Below are positions 25,930-33,706 of a DNA stretch of 51,286 nt, piece by piece (within the stretch, counting starts at the first letter, position 1; every line of letters begins with the position of its first letter). Under the pieces are notes generated by a model that saw only the letters and a list, made by a program, of their open reading frames with translations, had not been told where the DNA came from and did not search any database. This DNA is from JAVBMB01 sp031552995 (lineage in GTDB: Bacteria; Bacillota; Clostridia; Oscillospirales; Butyricicoccaceae): positions 1 through 51,286 of the forward strand of contig JAVBMB010000063.1 in the NCBI GenBank assembly GCA_031552995.1, in the 5' to 3' direction. Position numbers and translations under genes: made by a program.

Positions 25930-25976
25930 AAAAGAAAAGGCGCACAAGCGGACAAGCAGCTGTCCGGCTCATGCGC
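25930..25976 (-). terminator. terminator at the end of the structured leader
   Basis: On the minus strand an outer GCGCA/TGCGC stem and an inner CGGACA/TGTCCG stem, separated by small internal loops, are followed by CCTTTTCTTTT. It overlaps the stop codon of the 34-codon ORF and lies before the lipoprotein unit, the place expected of an attenuator. Confidence 0.75.
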
Positions 25977-26073
25977 GCACGTAAACGGTTTTGGTTCGCC
26001 CTCTCAACAGCCGGGGGCGGCACCAAAATCGCATTCGCATATTTTTACTCTGCACACTGCAAAAGCGAAGCAT
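25969..26073 (-). CDS. 34-residue Arg-rich leader ORF
   Basis: The ATG at 26071-26073 has a perfect GGAGG 7 bases upstream. The peptide has eight arginines and contains MRMRF at residues 12-16, close to the Arg-x-Arg arrest motif in leader peptides of ErmD (MRLRF) and MsrD (MRLR). A long hairpin begins precisely at the codon for Arg15, and the stop codon lies inside the terminator stem. These features suggest a regulatory leader peptide rather than an enzyme or structural protein. No resistance gene follows in this window. Confidence 0.55.
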   Translation of the reverse strand: MLRFCSVQSKNMRMRFWCRPRLLRGRTKTVYVRA

Positions 26074-26125
26074 GATGATACCTCCAATCACAATCGATTT
26101 GATAGCGCAAGCTATCTGTAAGATA

Positions 26126-26154
26126 ACTTTAACACATTATCAACAAAAACTCAA
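26126..26154 (-). promoter_or_regulatory. promoter of the structured leader
   Basis: Minus-strand TTGAGT (26149-26154) and TAAAGT (26126-26131) with a 17-base spacer and a TG one base before the -10. The expected start near 26119 puts the first hairpin at the very 5' end of the RNA. Confidence 0.6.
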
Positions 26155-26583
26155 ACCTTTCGAGGGATTTTTTGTGTAACTTTTTCATGAACGCGGCGCA
26201 ATCTGCCCCGCCGGTCGAGCAGCAGGACGCACGGCGCTGCGTGCCTCAGCTTACCATTCCGCCGCTTTGTGTCTGGAATCTGCCGCCGCTTTACCGATGA
26301 AGGATACCTCGGCGGCACCGGCAGCCTCATCATCGCCGCCGTGCAACGCAAACGAGACCCCGCGGCTCAATGTAATCCATGCCGGGTTTTCCTGCGCGCA
26401 CCGCCTCGCTTCGACTCTGCGCTTTCTTTTGCCACAAAAACCGCACATCGCGGCGTCACCGCGCGTAAACTATAGTGCGGCCGGTATTCTTATCGCAAAG
26501 CCCCTAAGAAAGCATGCCTCACCACGCGCCGGCCGCGTATACGCGGCGTAAAAGCGCCGCTTCATATAAAGGCGGTGAATCAT
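26155..26583. other. gene-free stretch
   Basis: Frames of up to about 95 codons exist on both strands, but none has a ribosome site or a recognisable product. The only structured element is the perfect palindrome CCGCGTATACGCGG at 26533-26546, followed by a small GCGGCG hairpin just before the cysteine-rich gene. A decayed gene cannot be excluded. Confidence 0.5.
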
Positions 26584-26895
26584 ATGTCAACAAACGGTAG
26601 TTTTCTCAGCAACCTTTTCGGCACATCCAGCTCGTGCGGATGCGGCTGCGGCTGCCGCAGCGGCTGCGGCTGCGGTACCGCGGCAGCGGTGGCCACGACG
26701 TCAACAATCATTACCGAATACTCAACCACCCGGATGATGGACGTACCGATGACCATTATACGCGGCGAAGGTTGTGTCACACCACTCAGCTGCTGCGAAC
26801 GCAAGGCCGACTCACTGGAAAGTATAGCCACGTCACTCGAAGTTCTTGCTGCAAGAGGCAGTGGCTGCTGCCGGAGCAGATGCGGCTGCAACTGA
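26584..26895 (+). CDS. cysteine/glycine-rich small protein
   Basis: A 103-residue protein with 13 cysteines. Six form a CGCGCGC-type repeat at residues 18-30, three lie near the middle (GCVTPLSCC) and four at the C-terminus (CCRSRCGC). Between them is an Ala/Thr-rich stretch and a short helical LESIATSLEVLAA. There is no signal peptide. The pattern suggests metal binding or disulfide cross-linking, as in spore-coat or metallothionein-like proteins, but no family is recognised. ATG 26584 follows AAAGGCGG. No maturation enzyme that would make it a modified peptide is nearby. Confidence 0.72.
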   Translation: MSTNGSFLSNLFGTSSSCGCGCGCRSGCGCGTAAAVATTSTIITEYSTTRMMDVPMTIIRGEGCVTPLSCCERKADSLESIATSLEVLAARGSGCCRSRCGCN

Positions 26896-26930
26896 TAGGC
26901 CGGCACATATTTCAACCACGGCAAAACAAC

Positions 26931-27021
26931 GGAGGGCATTGTCCCTCCATACATCACACCGATGTTGACACCGCTTTTTCGCTCACGGCATATTCCCTCC
27001 GCCATCCGGCGGAGGGATTTT
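26931..27021 (+). terminator. terminator region after the Cys-rich gene
   Basis: A small GGAGGG/CCCTCC hairpin (26931-26948) is followed by a stronger CCCTCCGCC/GGCGGAGGG stem (26995-27016) and ATTTTCC. The two hairpins share complementary arms and could exchange partners. The rest of the 325-base gap to the next gene holds only that gene's promoter. Confidence 0.6.
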
Positions 27022-27121
27022 CCTATATACACGGGCTAACAGCCAAAACATATTTTTTACCGGCCGCCGACATAACCCGGACTGTTCAAACGGACGCCCG
27101 GTCATAACCGGCTCAATAATC

Positions 27122-27149
27122 TGGACATTTTGTGGATTAATGATAGAAT
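27122..27149 (+). promoter_or_regulatory. promoter of DUF6487-like gene
   Basis: TGGACA (27122-27127) and TAGAAT (27144-27149) with a 16-base spacer; transcription would start near 27156, about 65 bases before the start codon. Confidence 0.6.
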
Positions 27150-27221
27150 GGGCTTGTGTAGATTATTTGTCAGAGTGTGTAAAAACGCTTTAAAAAATGT
27201 CTTTTGAGTGGAGGCGACAAA

Positions 27222-27437
27222 ATGATTTGTCCGTATTGCAACTGTGAAATGAGTCGGGGATTTATTAGAGCATACGGAGAGATATTGACATGGACGCCTG
27301 AGAATGAAACAAAGCCATTCACACGCTGGGGCATATCCGAAAATGGAATTAAACTAGGTAAATATTCTTTTTTTAAAGGCGGAATAGTTAATGCATTCTA
27401 TTGCTGTAACTGCAAGAAAGCAATTATTGATATATAG
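27222..27437 (+). CDS. DUF6487-like zinc-ribbon protein
   Basis: A 71-residue protein with N-terminal CPYCNCEM and C-terminal FYCCNCKKAIID, the two cysteine knuckles of a small zinc ribbon, around a GFIRAYGEILTWTPE centre. This matches the DUF6487 pattern (CPYCGxxMxxGYI...W). ATG 27222 follows GGAGG; a TTG six codons upstream would lie on the ribosome site. Its base composition is more AT-rich than neighbouring genes, hinting at a separate history. It is monocistronic, between its own promoter and terminator. Confidence 0.75.
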   Translation: MICPYCNCEMSRGFIRAYGEILTWTPENETKPFTRWGISENGIKLGKYSFFKGGIVNAFYCCNCKKAIIDI

Positions 27438-27457
27438 AAAATAAACATTATCTGCAT

Positions 27458-27488
27458 AAAGGAGGCCGAGAAAATCCCGGCCTCCTTT
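27458..27488. terminator. bidirectional terminator
   Basis: An 11-bp perfect stem (AAAGGAGGCCG and its complement) ending in TTTATAAT on the plus strand. It closes the zinc-ribbon gene and probably the convergent patB transcript. Confidence 0.82.
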
Positions 27489-27596
27489 ATAATACTTCTG
27501 TTAATTCAACCGCATGGCTTCCGGAGATTCATTCCCGGAAGCCTTTTTAATTGCTGCAGAGATTCATCCCGCGCTTATTATCCTCCGCAACCCGCT

Positions 27597-28781
27597 CTAC
27601 GCCAGACCCAGCTCAGCAATCGCCTTCTCCAGCCGGTCAAGCGCCTCTTCAAGGTATGCGCGCGGGCAGCCGACATTCATGCGCATAAACTGCCCGAACC
27701 TCGTCCCAAATCCCAGTCCGTCACTCAGCCCGATGCCAACCTTATCAACCAAAAAGCGCCTCAGCGCTGTGTCGGTCATATTCAGCCCGCTAAAGTCAAT
27801 CCACAGCAAGTACGTTGCACCGGGCCTGCGCGTTTTCAGCCTGCCCGTAGCGTTGATGCGCCGCACAGCCATGTCGAGGTTCCCGCCAATATACACAAGC
27901 AGCTCCTCCAGCCACCTCTCGCACTCGGGGTTGCCGTACAGCTCCTCAACGGCGATTCTCCCAAACACATTATCCAGCTTTATTTGCAGCGTACCAAGCT
28001 CGGCCTCATACCGCTCCTTCAGCATACTGTTCGGGATAATAATTGTCGACGTCAGCAGACCGCCAACATTAAACGCCTTGTTCGGAGAAATACATGTCGC
28101 GCTCATCTCGCAGATATTCTCGGGCAGCGAGCCAAAAGGAATATGCCTCCGTCCCTTGTGCGTCAAGTCGCTGTGCACCTCATCCGAGATAACAAACACG
28201 CCGTTTTCGGCGCATATCTCGCCGAGACGCATAAGCTCATCGCGCTGCCAAACCTCGCCCGTCGGGTTATTGGGGCTGCACAGAAGCAGCAGCTTCACAT
28301 TTCGGTCAAGCTTTGCCTTCAGCCCGGCAAAGTCGATATGATAGTGCTCACCGTCAAAGACAAGCGGGTTTTCCACCATCAGGCGCTGAGAATCGCGAAT
28401 CGAATCCAGCAGCGCCGTGTAGTTCGGCGTCTGAATCATAATCTTGTCGTCCGGCTGGCTCAATATATCAATAAGTATATGCACGGCCGGCAGCACCCCG
28501 GGCGAGCAATATGTTATCCAATCCCTGTTTACCTGCCAGTCAAACCTGCGCGCAAGCCAACTTGTCACAGCGTCCACATAGCCCTCGCTTCGTGATGTAT
28601 AGCCCAGTATACCGTGATCAATCCTTTTTTTCAGCGCCTCAAGCAGCGGCGGCGGGCACCTGAAATCCATGTCGGACACCCACATCGGCAGTATATCCGC
28701 CCTGCCGAATACCTCGTGCGTACAGTCCCATTTAAAAGAGTCCGTTCCATGCCGGGGTATGATCTCATCAAAATTATACAT
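27597..28781 (-). CDS. PatB/MalY-type PLP C-S lyase or aminotransferase
   Basis: A 394-residue fold-type I PLP enzyme; the family cleaves cystathionine or related C-S bonds to give a thiol, pyruvate and ammonia. It starts MYNFDEIIPRHGTDSFKWD with ADILPMWVSDMDF, the MalY/PatB signature. Further marks are LCSPNNPTGEVW, VISDEVHSDL and the PLP lysine in SPNKAFNVGG. The ATG at 28781 follows GGGTGAG; the upstream extension is AT-rich and non-coding. It is divergent from the peptide transporter operon. Confidence 0.9.
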   Translation of the reverse strand: MYNFDEIIPRHGTDSFKWDCTHEVFGRADILPMWVSDMDFRCPPPLLEALKKRIDHGILGYTSRSEGYVDAVTSWLARRFDWQVNRDWITYCSPGVLPAVHILIDILSQPDDKIMIQTPNYTALLDSIRDSQRLMVENPLVFDGEHYHIDFAGLKAKLDRNVKLLLLCSPNNPTGEVWQRDELMRLGEICAENGVFVISDEVHSDLTHKGRRHIPFGSLPENICEMSATCISPNKAFNVGGLLTSTIIIPNSMLKERYEAELGTLQIKLDNVFGRIAVEELYGNPECERWLEELLVYIGGNLDMAVRRINATGRLKTRRPGATYLLWIDFSGLNMTDTALRRFLVDKVGIGLSDGLGFGTRFGQFMRMNVGCPRAYLEEALDRLEKAIAELGLA

Positions 28782-28862
28782 CTGCTCACCCGCTATAAAG
28801 AGTTTTGATATTATTACTAATAATTTTTTATTACATTGACAATTTTTTATCTGCGTGATAAT

Positions 28863-28891
28863 ATCATAGCACGTCCTTTGAGTATTGTAAA
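28863..28891 (-). promoter_or_regulatory. patB promoter in divergent region
   Basis: Minus-strand TTTACA (28886-28891) and TATGAT (28863-28868) with a 17-base spacer. A weaker plus-strand pair, TTGAGT (28878-28883) and TATACC (28902-28907), overlaps it and could serve the transporter operon, so the two divergent units may share control. Confidence 0.6.
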
Positions 28892-29076
28892 TCATTTATT
28901 TTATACCATAACGCTCGTCATAATATAGGTTCGGTCAGCGCATTTCGGCGCGGCATATTCGTCTTCACACTCTGGATACAGGCGCTTTCCGGTGGTCGTC
29001 GCCCTCTTTAGGGGTTAACGATAAATCTTGTGGGAACCAACAACACATGACAGAAGAGAAGAAAGGAAGAGCAACA

Positions 29077-30720
29077 ATGAGTAAGAAATTTTTTTCACTC
29101 ACTATGGCGTGGATGATGATTCTGGCGCTTGTGCTAACCGGATGCACAGGCACGGCCACCCCAACGACTTCCGCGCCCGCCGGAACCTCGCCCTCCGAAG
29201 CCGGCACATCCGATGCCACCGAGCCGGCCCAGATTCAGCAGCGCTCACTCACGATCGCTCTCGTCAACGACCCCGTTTCGCTTGATCCTCACGCTAAGGA
29301 CAGCGGAACCGAAATGATGATTTGCGCGCATATCTATGACCCCCTCGTCGACTATAACCCCGACCTGTCATTGAAGCCCGGCCTCGCCGAGAGCTGGAAA
29401 ATCCTTGATGACGGCCTGACGTGGGAGTTCAATCTGCGCCGCGGCGTCAAGTTCCAAAACGGCAACGACTTTAACGCGGATGACGTCGTCTACTCGCTCG
29501 ACCGCGCCAGGAGCGACGACCTGCTCGATATGGGCGTCTACCTGTTCCGCATTGCCGAGGTCAACAAAATTGACGACTACACCGTTCAGATAGTTACAAA
29601 GATAAAATACCCGGTATTCGCCTCCAGCCTCAAGCACATCCTCATGCTGGACAAGGAGACCACAGAGGGAATGACAAGCGACGAGATATCGAACAACCCG
29701 AACGGCACCGGCCGCTACAAGCTTGTCGAACACGTCACCGAATCCCACCTCGACATGATTCGCAATGAAGAATACTGGGGCGACAAGCCTGTTGTCACCG
29801 ATGTGCGCTTCCGTATGATTTCCAGCGCCGCAACACGCACAGCGGCTCTGCTCAGCGGCGACGTCGACTTTATCAGCAGCGTGCCTGTCATGGACGTCGA
29901 AAGGCTGAAGGCGCAGAGCAACATCCAGATTATGTCAATGCCCAGCCTGTCGTGCAACTACCTCGGCTTCAATCAGGACAGCGATGCCCCCAGCGGAACG
30001 ATATCTCCGAACCCGCTCAAAAACGAGCTTGTCCGCCGCGCTATCTACCACGCAATTGACCTCGATTCCATTCTCACTACAACAATGCAGGGCTTCGCCA
30101 CAGCGGCTGTAAGCTTTATGCCCAGCGTTGTCAACGGCTTCGACAGCACAGCGCAGCGCTACGAGTATAACCCGGAAACGGCCAAGCAGCTCCTGACAGA
30201 AGCCGGATATCCCGACGGTTTCCCGCTGCGCATCGACGCTATAAGCGACGGCGCCGTTAACGAGAGCCAGGTTGTGCAGGCTATCGCCGGCAACCTCGAA
30301 ACAATCGGCATAAAAATGGAAATCAATCTTATCCCGCGCGCAATGTTCCGCGAGCTGACAAGCATCAGCGACATGAAGAGTTCGTTCTTCATGGGCAAAT
30401 GGGGCGACAGCTCCGGCGAAGGTGTTGTCATCCTCAACGACATGGTCTATACATACGAGGGCAAGCCCGGCATGGGCGAAGGCAACAAGGGTAAATACAG
30501 CAACAGCGAGGTTGACGCCATGCTTGATACTGCATCTGTCTGCGAAGATGCTGTGGAACGCGCCAAGATAGTCAGTCAGGTAGACGCCATAACGCGTGAA
30601 GCCGCGGCATACATCCCGCTGTTCTTCATGGATGACATATACGGTGTGCGCTCCGGCCTTGGCTACACGCCCCGCGTAGACGGCGCCGTCATGGTGTGGG
30701 ACTTCACATTCGCCGACTAA
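29077..30720 (+). CDS. oligopeptide ABC transporter substrate-binding lipoprotein
   Basis: A 547-residue solute-binding protein of family 5 (DppA/OppA/NikA type). The signal ends in lipobox LTGC (Cys22), followed by a Thr/Ser/Pro linker. The mature part shows SLDPHAKDSGTEMMICAHIYDPL, the classic LAESWKILDDGLTWEFNLRRGVKF motif split over about residues 95-125, and NPNGTGRYKLVEH. ATG 29077 follows AAAGGAAG; an in-frame ATG ten codons earlier precedes the ribosome site. It heads the five-gene transporter operon. The ligand is unknown; peptides or glutathione are typical. Confidence 0.94.
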   Translation: MSKKFFSLTMAWMMILALVLTGCTGTATPTTSAPAGTSPSEAGTSDATEPAQIQQRSLTIALVNDPVSLDPHAKDSGTEMMICAHIYDPLVDYNPDLSLKPGLAESWKILDDGLTWEFNLRRGVKFQNGNDFNADDVVYSLDRARSDDLLDMGVYLFRIAEVNKIDDYTVQIVTKIKYPVFASSLKHILMLDKETTEGMTSDEISNNPNGTGRYKLVEHVTESHLDMIRNEEYWGDKPVVTDVRFRMISSAATRTAALLSGDVDFISSVPVMDVERLKAQSNIQIMSMPSLSCNYLGFNQDSDAPSGTISPNPLKNELVRRAIYHAIDLDSILTTTMQGFATAAVSFMPSVVNGFDSTAQRYEYNPETAKQLLTEAGYPDGFPLRIDAISDGAVNESQVVQAIAGNLETIGIKMEINLIPRAMFRELTSISDMKSSFFMGKWGDSSGEGVVILNDMVYTYEGKPGMGEGNKGKYSNSEVDAMLDTASVCEDAVERAKIVSQVDAITREAAAYIPLFFMDDIYGVRSGLGYTPRVDGAVMVWDFTFAD

Positions 30721-30747
30721 ACGAAACCCAAACAAAACTAAAACATA

Positions 30748-30784
30748 CACTGCGTCCCGCGCCTTTGCGGCGCGGGACGCAGTG
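30748..30784 (+). terminator. strong intercistronic hairpin, no T-tract
   Basis: A 16-bp perfect stem (CACTGCGTCCCGCGCC and its complement) around TTTGC lies between the binding-protein and first permease genes. No T-run follows on the plus strand, so it probably stabilises the upstream mRNA segment or partly limits read-through. Confidence 0.6.
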
Positions 30785-30831
30785 TATCAAAACAAAATCC
30801 TCGATGCGTCTTCGAAGATGAGGTGAAAACG

Positions 30832-31797
30832 TTGATTAAATACCTGATAAAGCGCGTGGCGCAGATGGTCGTAATATTGTTTGTCGTCTCGATGCTTATA
30901 TTCGTGCTTACAAACTTCATTGGCGACCCTGTCAACATGATGGTCTCTGAAAAAGCCAGCCAGGAGGTACGCGACGGCGTACGCGCCCAGCTCGGGCTTG
31001 ATAAACCGATTTATATTCAATACGTACGTTTTGTCGGCAATATGCTGCACGGCAACTGGGGCATGTCCTATACATACCGAAGTCCCGTTATTGATCTCAT
31101 CATTCAGCGCGCCCCCGCCACGCTGGAGATGGTTGCCGTCTCGGCACTGCTCGCTCTGATAATATCCATCCCTCTCGGCGTCTATGCCGGCGCATTCCCC
31201 AAAAGCCGCGTCAGCCGCGTGATAATGGGCGGCTCAATTCTCGGCATATCGCTGCCGTCATTTTTGGTGGGTATGCTGCTGATATACATGTTTGCCATAA
31301 CACTCGGCTGGCTTCCGTCCTCCGGCCGCGGGCAGACGGTCGAGATGCTGGGCATGAAGCTGAGCATATTCGCCCCCGGCGGCATTCGGTATATCATCCT
31401 GCCGGCGCTGACGCTTGCTATATCGAACATCGCGTCGCTCATCAGGCTGACCCGAGCCGGCGTCATGGAGAACATGCGTCAGGACTACATTCGCTTCGCG
31501 CGTGCCAAAGGCGTGTCGACCCGCCGTGTTTTGTTCGGGCATGCGCTAAAAAACGCGCTGATACCGGTCGTCACGGTCTTCGGCATGGAGATTGGCTCTC
31601 TCATCGCGTTCACGACGGTCACCGAGACAATTTATGCCTGGCCGGGGCTGGGCAAACTGCTCATCGACTCAATCAACTTCGTCGACCGGCCGGTGATAGT
31701 CAGCTATCTTATACTGACAACCGTGATGTTTGTGCTGCTCAACTTTATAATCGATATACTCTATACGCTTATCGATCCGCGAATCGACTTGAGGTGA
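30832..31797 (+). CDS. oligopeptide ABC transporter permease (DppB-type)
   Basis: A 321-residue membrane permease with about six segments. It shows the N-terminal IKYLIKRVAQM, the outer-loop LGLDKPIYIQYVRFVGNMLHGNWGMS and the EAA loop RAKGVSTRRVLFGHALKNALIPV typical of DppB. I choose TTG at 30832 because GAGG lies 8 bases before and the family starts MIKY; a GTG at 30823 sits on the ribosome site. It pairs with the next permease. Confidence 0.92.
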   Translation: MIKYLIKRVAQMVVILFVVSMLIFVLTNFIGDPVNMMVSEKASQEVRDGVRAQLGLDKPIYIQYVRFVGNMLHGNWGMSYTYRSPVIDLIIQRAPATLEMVAVSALLALIISIPLGVYAGAFPKSRVSRVIMGGSILGISLPSFLVGMLLIYMFAITLGWLPSSGRGQTVEMLGMKLSIFAPGGIRYIILPALTLAISNIASLIRLTRAGVMENMRQDYIRFARAKGVSTRRVLFGHALKNALIPVVTVFGMEIGSLIAFTTVTETIYAWPGLGKLLIDSINFVDRPVIVSYLILTTVMFVLLNFIIDILYTLIDPRIDLR

Positions 31798-31801
31798 TGG
31801 C

Positions 31802-32704
31802 ATGAAAAAAACAGAAAATAAAAGCCGCCCAATTGACAGGCTGCTCAAATCAGAGCTGTTTTATAACTACCGCCGAAGCACCGGGGCGATTGCCGGAACC
31901 GCAATACTGATAATCGCGCTGTTTCTCGCTGTGTTCGGGCCGTTTCTCGCGCCGCAGAACCCGTATGACATTTCGGGCCTAAAACTGTCCGACGCGTATA
32001 AGCCGCCGTCATGGCAAAGCGGCGGCGACGCCTCGTTCATACTCGGAACAGATAACCAGGGCCGCGACATGCTCAGCACTTTGATTTACGGCAGCCGCGT
32101 CTCACTGTATATAGGGCTTGTCGGCATGGTGCTGTCGTGCGTCCTCGGCACGGCTCTCGGCTTGATTTCCGGCTATTTCGGCGGAAGAATCGACGCGCTG
32201 ATTATGCGTATCGCCGATATAATGCTGTCATTCCCGTCTGTGCTGGTTGCGCTGTTTATCCTGGCGATATTCGGCAGCGGTGTCAACAAGCTCATATTGA
32301 TTTTCACCGTGCTGGGCAGCGTCGTATACATCAGAACCGTGCGCGCCGAGGTACTGAGCGTGCGCAACAAGGAGTATGTCGACGCCGCGCGCGTTATCGG
32401 ATACTCAGACCTGCGGATAATACTGAAGCATATCCTGCCCAATGTTGCAACGACGATAATCGTCATCTCGACAATGCGCGTCGGCAACCTGATTCTGTCC
32501 GAGGCGACGCTCAGCTTTCTCGGTGTCGGCGTGCCGGTCACGCAGCCGTCACTCGGCCTGCTCGTCAAAAACGGCTTTGATGTTTTATTCAGCGGCTACT
32601 GGTGGATTGCTTTGCTGCCCGGCATATACATTATGCTCATCGTATTCGGGATTAATCTGCTCGGCGACTTCCTTCGCGACGAGCTGAACCCGCGGCTTAA
32701 GTGA
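31802..32704 (+). CDS. oligopeptide ABC transporter permease (DppC-type)
   Basis: A 300-residue membrane permease. Visible family marks are LLKSELFYNYRRSTGAIAGTAILI at the N-terminus in shorter pieces, FILGTDNQGRDMLSTLIYGSRVSL, and the EAA loop ARVIGYSDLRIILKHILPNV. About six membrane segments. GAGGTGAT precedes the ATG, 4 bases after the previous stop. It forms the translocation channel with the DppB-type subunit. Confidence 0.93.
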   Translation: MKKTENKSRPIDRLLKSELFYNYRRSTGAIAGTAILIIALFLAVFGPFLAPQNPYDISGLKLSDAYKPPSWQSGGDASFILGTDNQGRDMLSTLIYGSRVSLYIGLVGMVLSCVLGTALGLISGYFGGRIDALIMRIADIMLSFPSVLVALFILAIFGSGVNKLILIFTVLGSVVYIRTVRAEVLSVRNKEYVDAARVIGYSDLRIILKHILPNVATTIIVISTMRVGNLILSEATLSFLGVGVPVTQPSLGLLVKNGFDVLFSGYWWIALLPGIYIMLIVFGINLLGDFLRDELNPRLK

Positions 32705-32716
32705 GGAGGGGCGATA

Positions 32717-33706
32717 ATGGATAAAAATAAACGCCTGCTTGAGGTCAAGAATCTCAAAACATATTTTCACACATTCCGTGGCGTCGTCAAGGCGGTTGAC
32801 GGCATCAGCTTTCACGTCGACGAGGGCGAGGTCCTCGGCATTGTCGGCGAGAGCGGCAGCGGAAAATCAGTCACAAGCTTTTCATTGCTCAAGCTCATCG
32901 AGCCGCCCGGCCGCGTCACGGCGGACAGCATTTTGTTCTCCGGAGAAGAGCTGACGAAAAAAAGCGAAAAAGAGATGACCCGCGTACGCGGCGGCGACAT
33001 CTCCATGATATTTCAGGACCCGATGACGTCACTTAATCCTCTTTACACCGTTCGCAGGCAGATAGAAGAGATGCTCGAGCTGCATGAAAAGAGGATGAGC
33101 GCCGCCGCGCGCAAAGCACGCGCGCTTGAACTGCTAAAGATGGTCGGCATACCCAGCCCGGAGGAACGTATTGACGCGTACCCTCATCAATTCTCGGGCG
33201 GTATGCGTCAGCGGGTCATCATTGCCATTGCGCTGGCGGCAAACCCCAAGCTGATAATCGCCGACGAGCCTACGACGGCTCTCGACGTCACCATTCAAGC
33301 GCAGATACTGGGGCTGATGAACGGCCTCGTGCGGGAGCGCGGCGCGTCGCTGATACTAATCACGCACGACCTCGCGGTCGTCTCGCAGATGTCAGACCGC
33401 ATACAGGTCATGTACTGCGGCAAAATCGTCGAAAGCGGTACGCGTGACGATGTCATCGAACGCTCGATGCACCCGTACACTGTCGGGCTTATCCGCTCCA
33501 TACCCCGCTCCGGCGAGCGCCGCAAGCGCCTCGACCAGATACCGGGCATGGTGCCAAGCATGACAGACCTGCCAAACGGCTGCGCGTTTGCGCCGCGGTG
33601 CGAGCACAGCTCCGAGGTTTGCCTGCAAAAAGTTCCGCAGCCGCTCGAGGTTTCGAGCGGGCACATTGTCGCATGCCACATGTACGCGGGGGAGGGACTG
33701 AAATGA
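32717..33706 (+). CDS. oligopeptide ABC transporter ATP-binding protein (DppD-type)
   Basis: A 329-residue ATPase with Walker A GESGSGKS, Q-loop MIFQDPMTSLNP, signature FSGGMRQR, Walker B LIIADEPTTALDV and switch His in LITHDLAVV. The C-terminal extension includes CAFAPRCEHSSEVC, the oligopeptide/dipeptide ATPase tail that holds an iron-sulfur cluster in relatives. GAGGAGG precedes the ATG. Its stop overlaps the next start (ATGA). Confidence 0.95.
   Translation: MDKNKRLLEVKNLKTYFHTFRGVVKAVDGISFHVDEGEVLGIVGESGSGKSVTSFSLLKLIEPPGRVTADSILFSGEELTKKSEKEMTRVRGGDISMIFQDPMTSLNPLYTVRRQIEEMLELHEKRMSAAARKARALELLKMVGIPSPEERIDAYPHQFSGGMRQRVIIAIALAANPKLIIADEPTTALDVTIQAQILGLMNGLVRERGASLILITHDLAVVSQMSDRIQVMYCGKIVESGTRDDVIERSMHPYTVGLIRSIPRSGERRKRLDQIPGMVPSMTDLPNGCAFAPRCEHSSEVCLQKVPQPLEVSSGHIVACHMYAGEGLK

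Larger units (their letters stand above)
25930..26119 (-). ncRNA. structured attenuator-like leader RNA
   Basis: A predicted transcript of about 190 bases. It begins with a 6-bp hairpin GATAGC-TTGC-GCTATC (26101-26116), then a ribosome site and the 34-codon ORF. Next come a weak stem (GCTTCGC with GCGAATGC), a 16-pair hairpin at 25986-26031 with 13-base loop, and the terminator. The loop of the long hairpin (GGCTGTT) can pair with GACAGCT in the terminator's 5' arm, a possible antiterminator. It matches no riboswitch class I can name. Confidence 0.5.

Noticed and set aside
25969..26073. Type I toxin peptide
   Set aside because: The 34-residue product is arginine-rich and lacks a membrane segment, and no antisense RNA promoter is evident.
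26267..26551. 95-codon plus-strand ORF before the cysteine-rich gene
   Set aside because: No ribosome site, no recognisable product, and the opposite strand is open over the same bases; not enough to call a gene.
26584..26895. Precursor of a ribosomally made modified peptide
   Set aside because: The many cysteines invite it, but no lanthionine, radical SAM or other maturation enzyme or exporter lies nearby.
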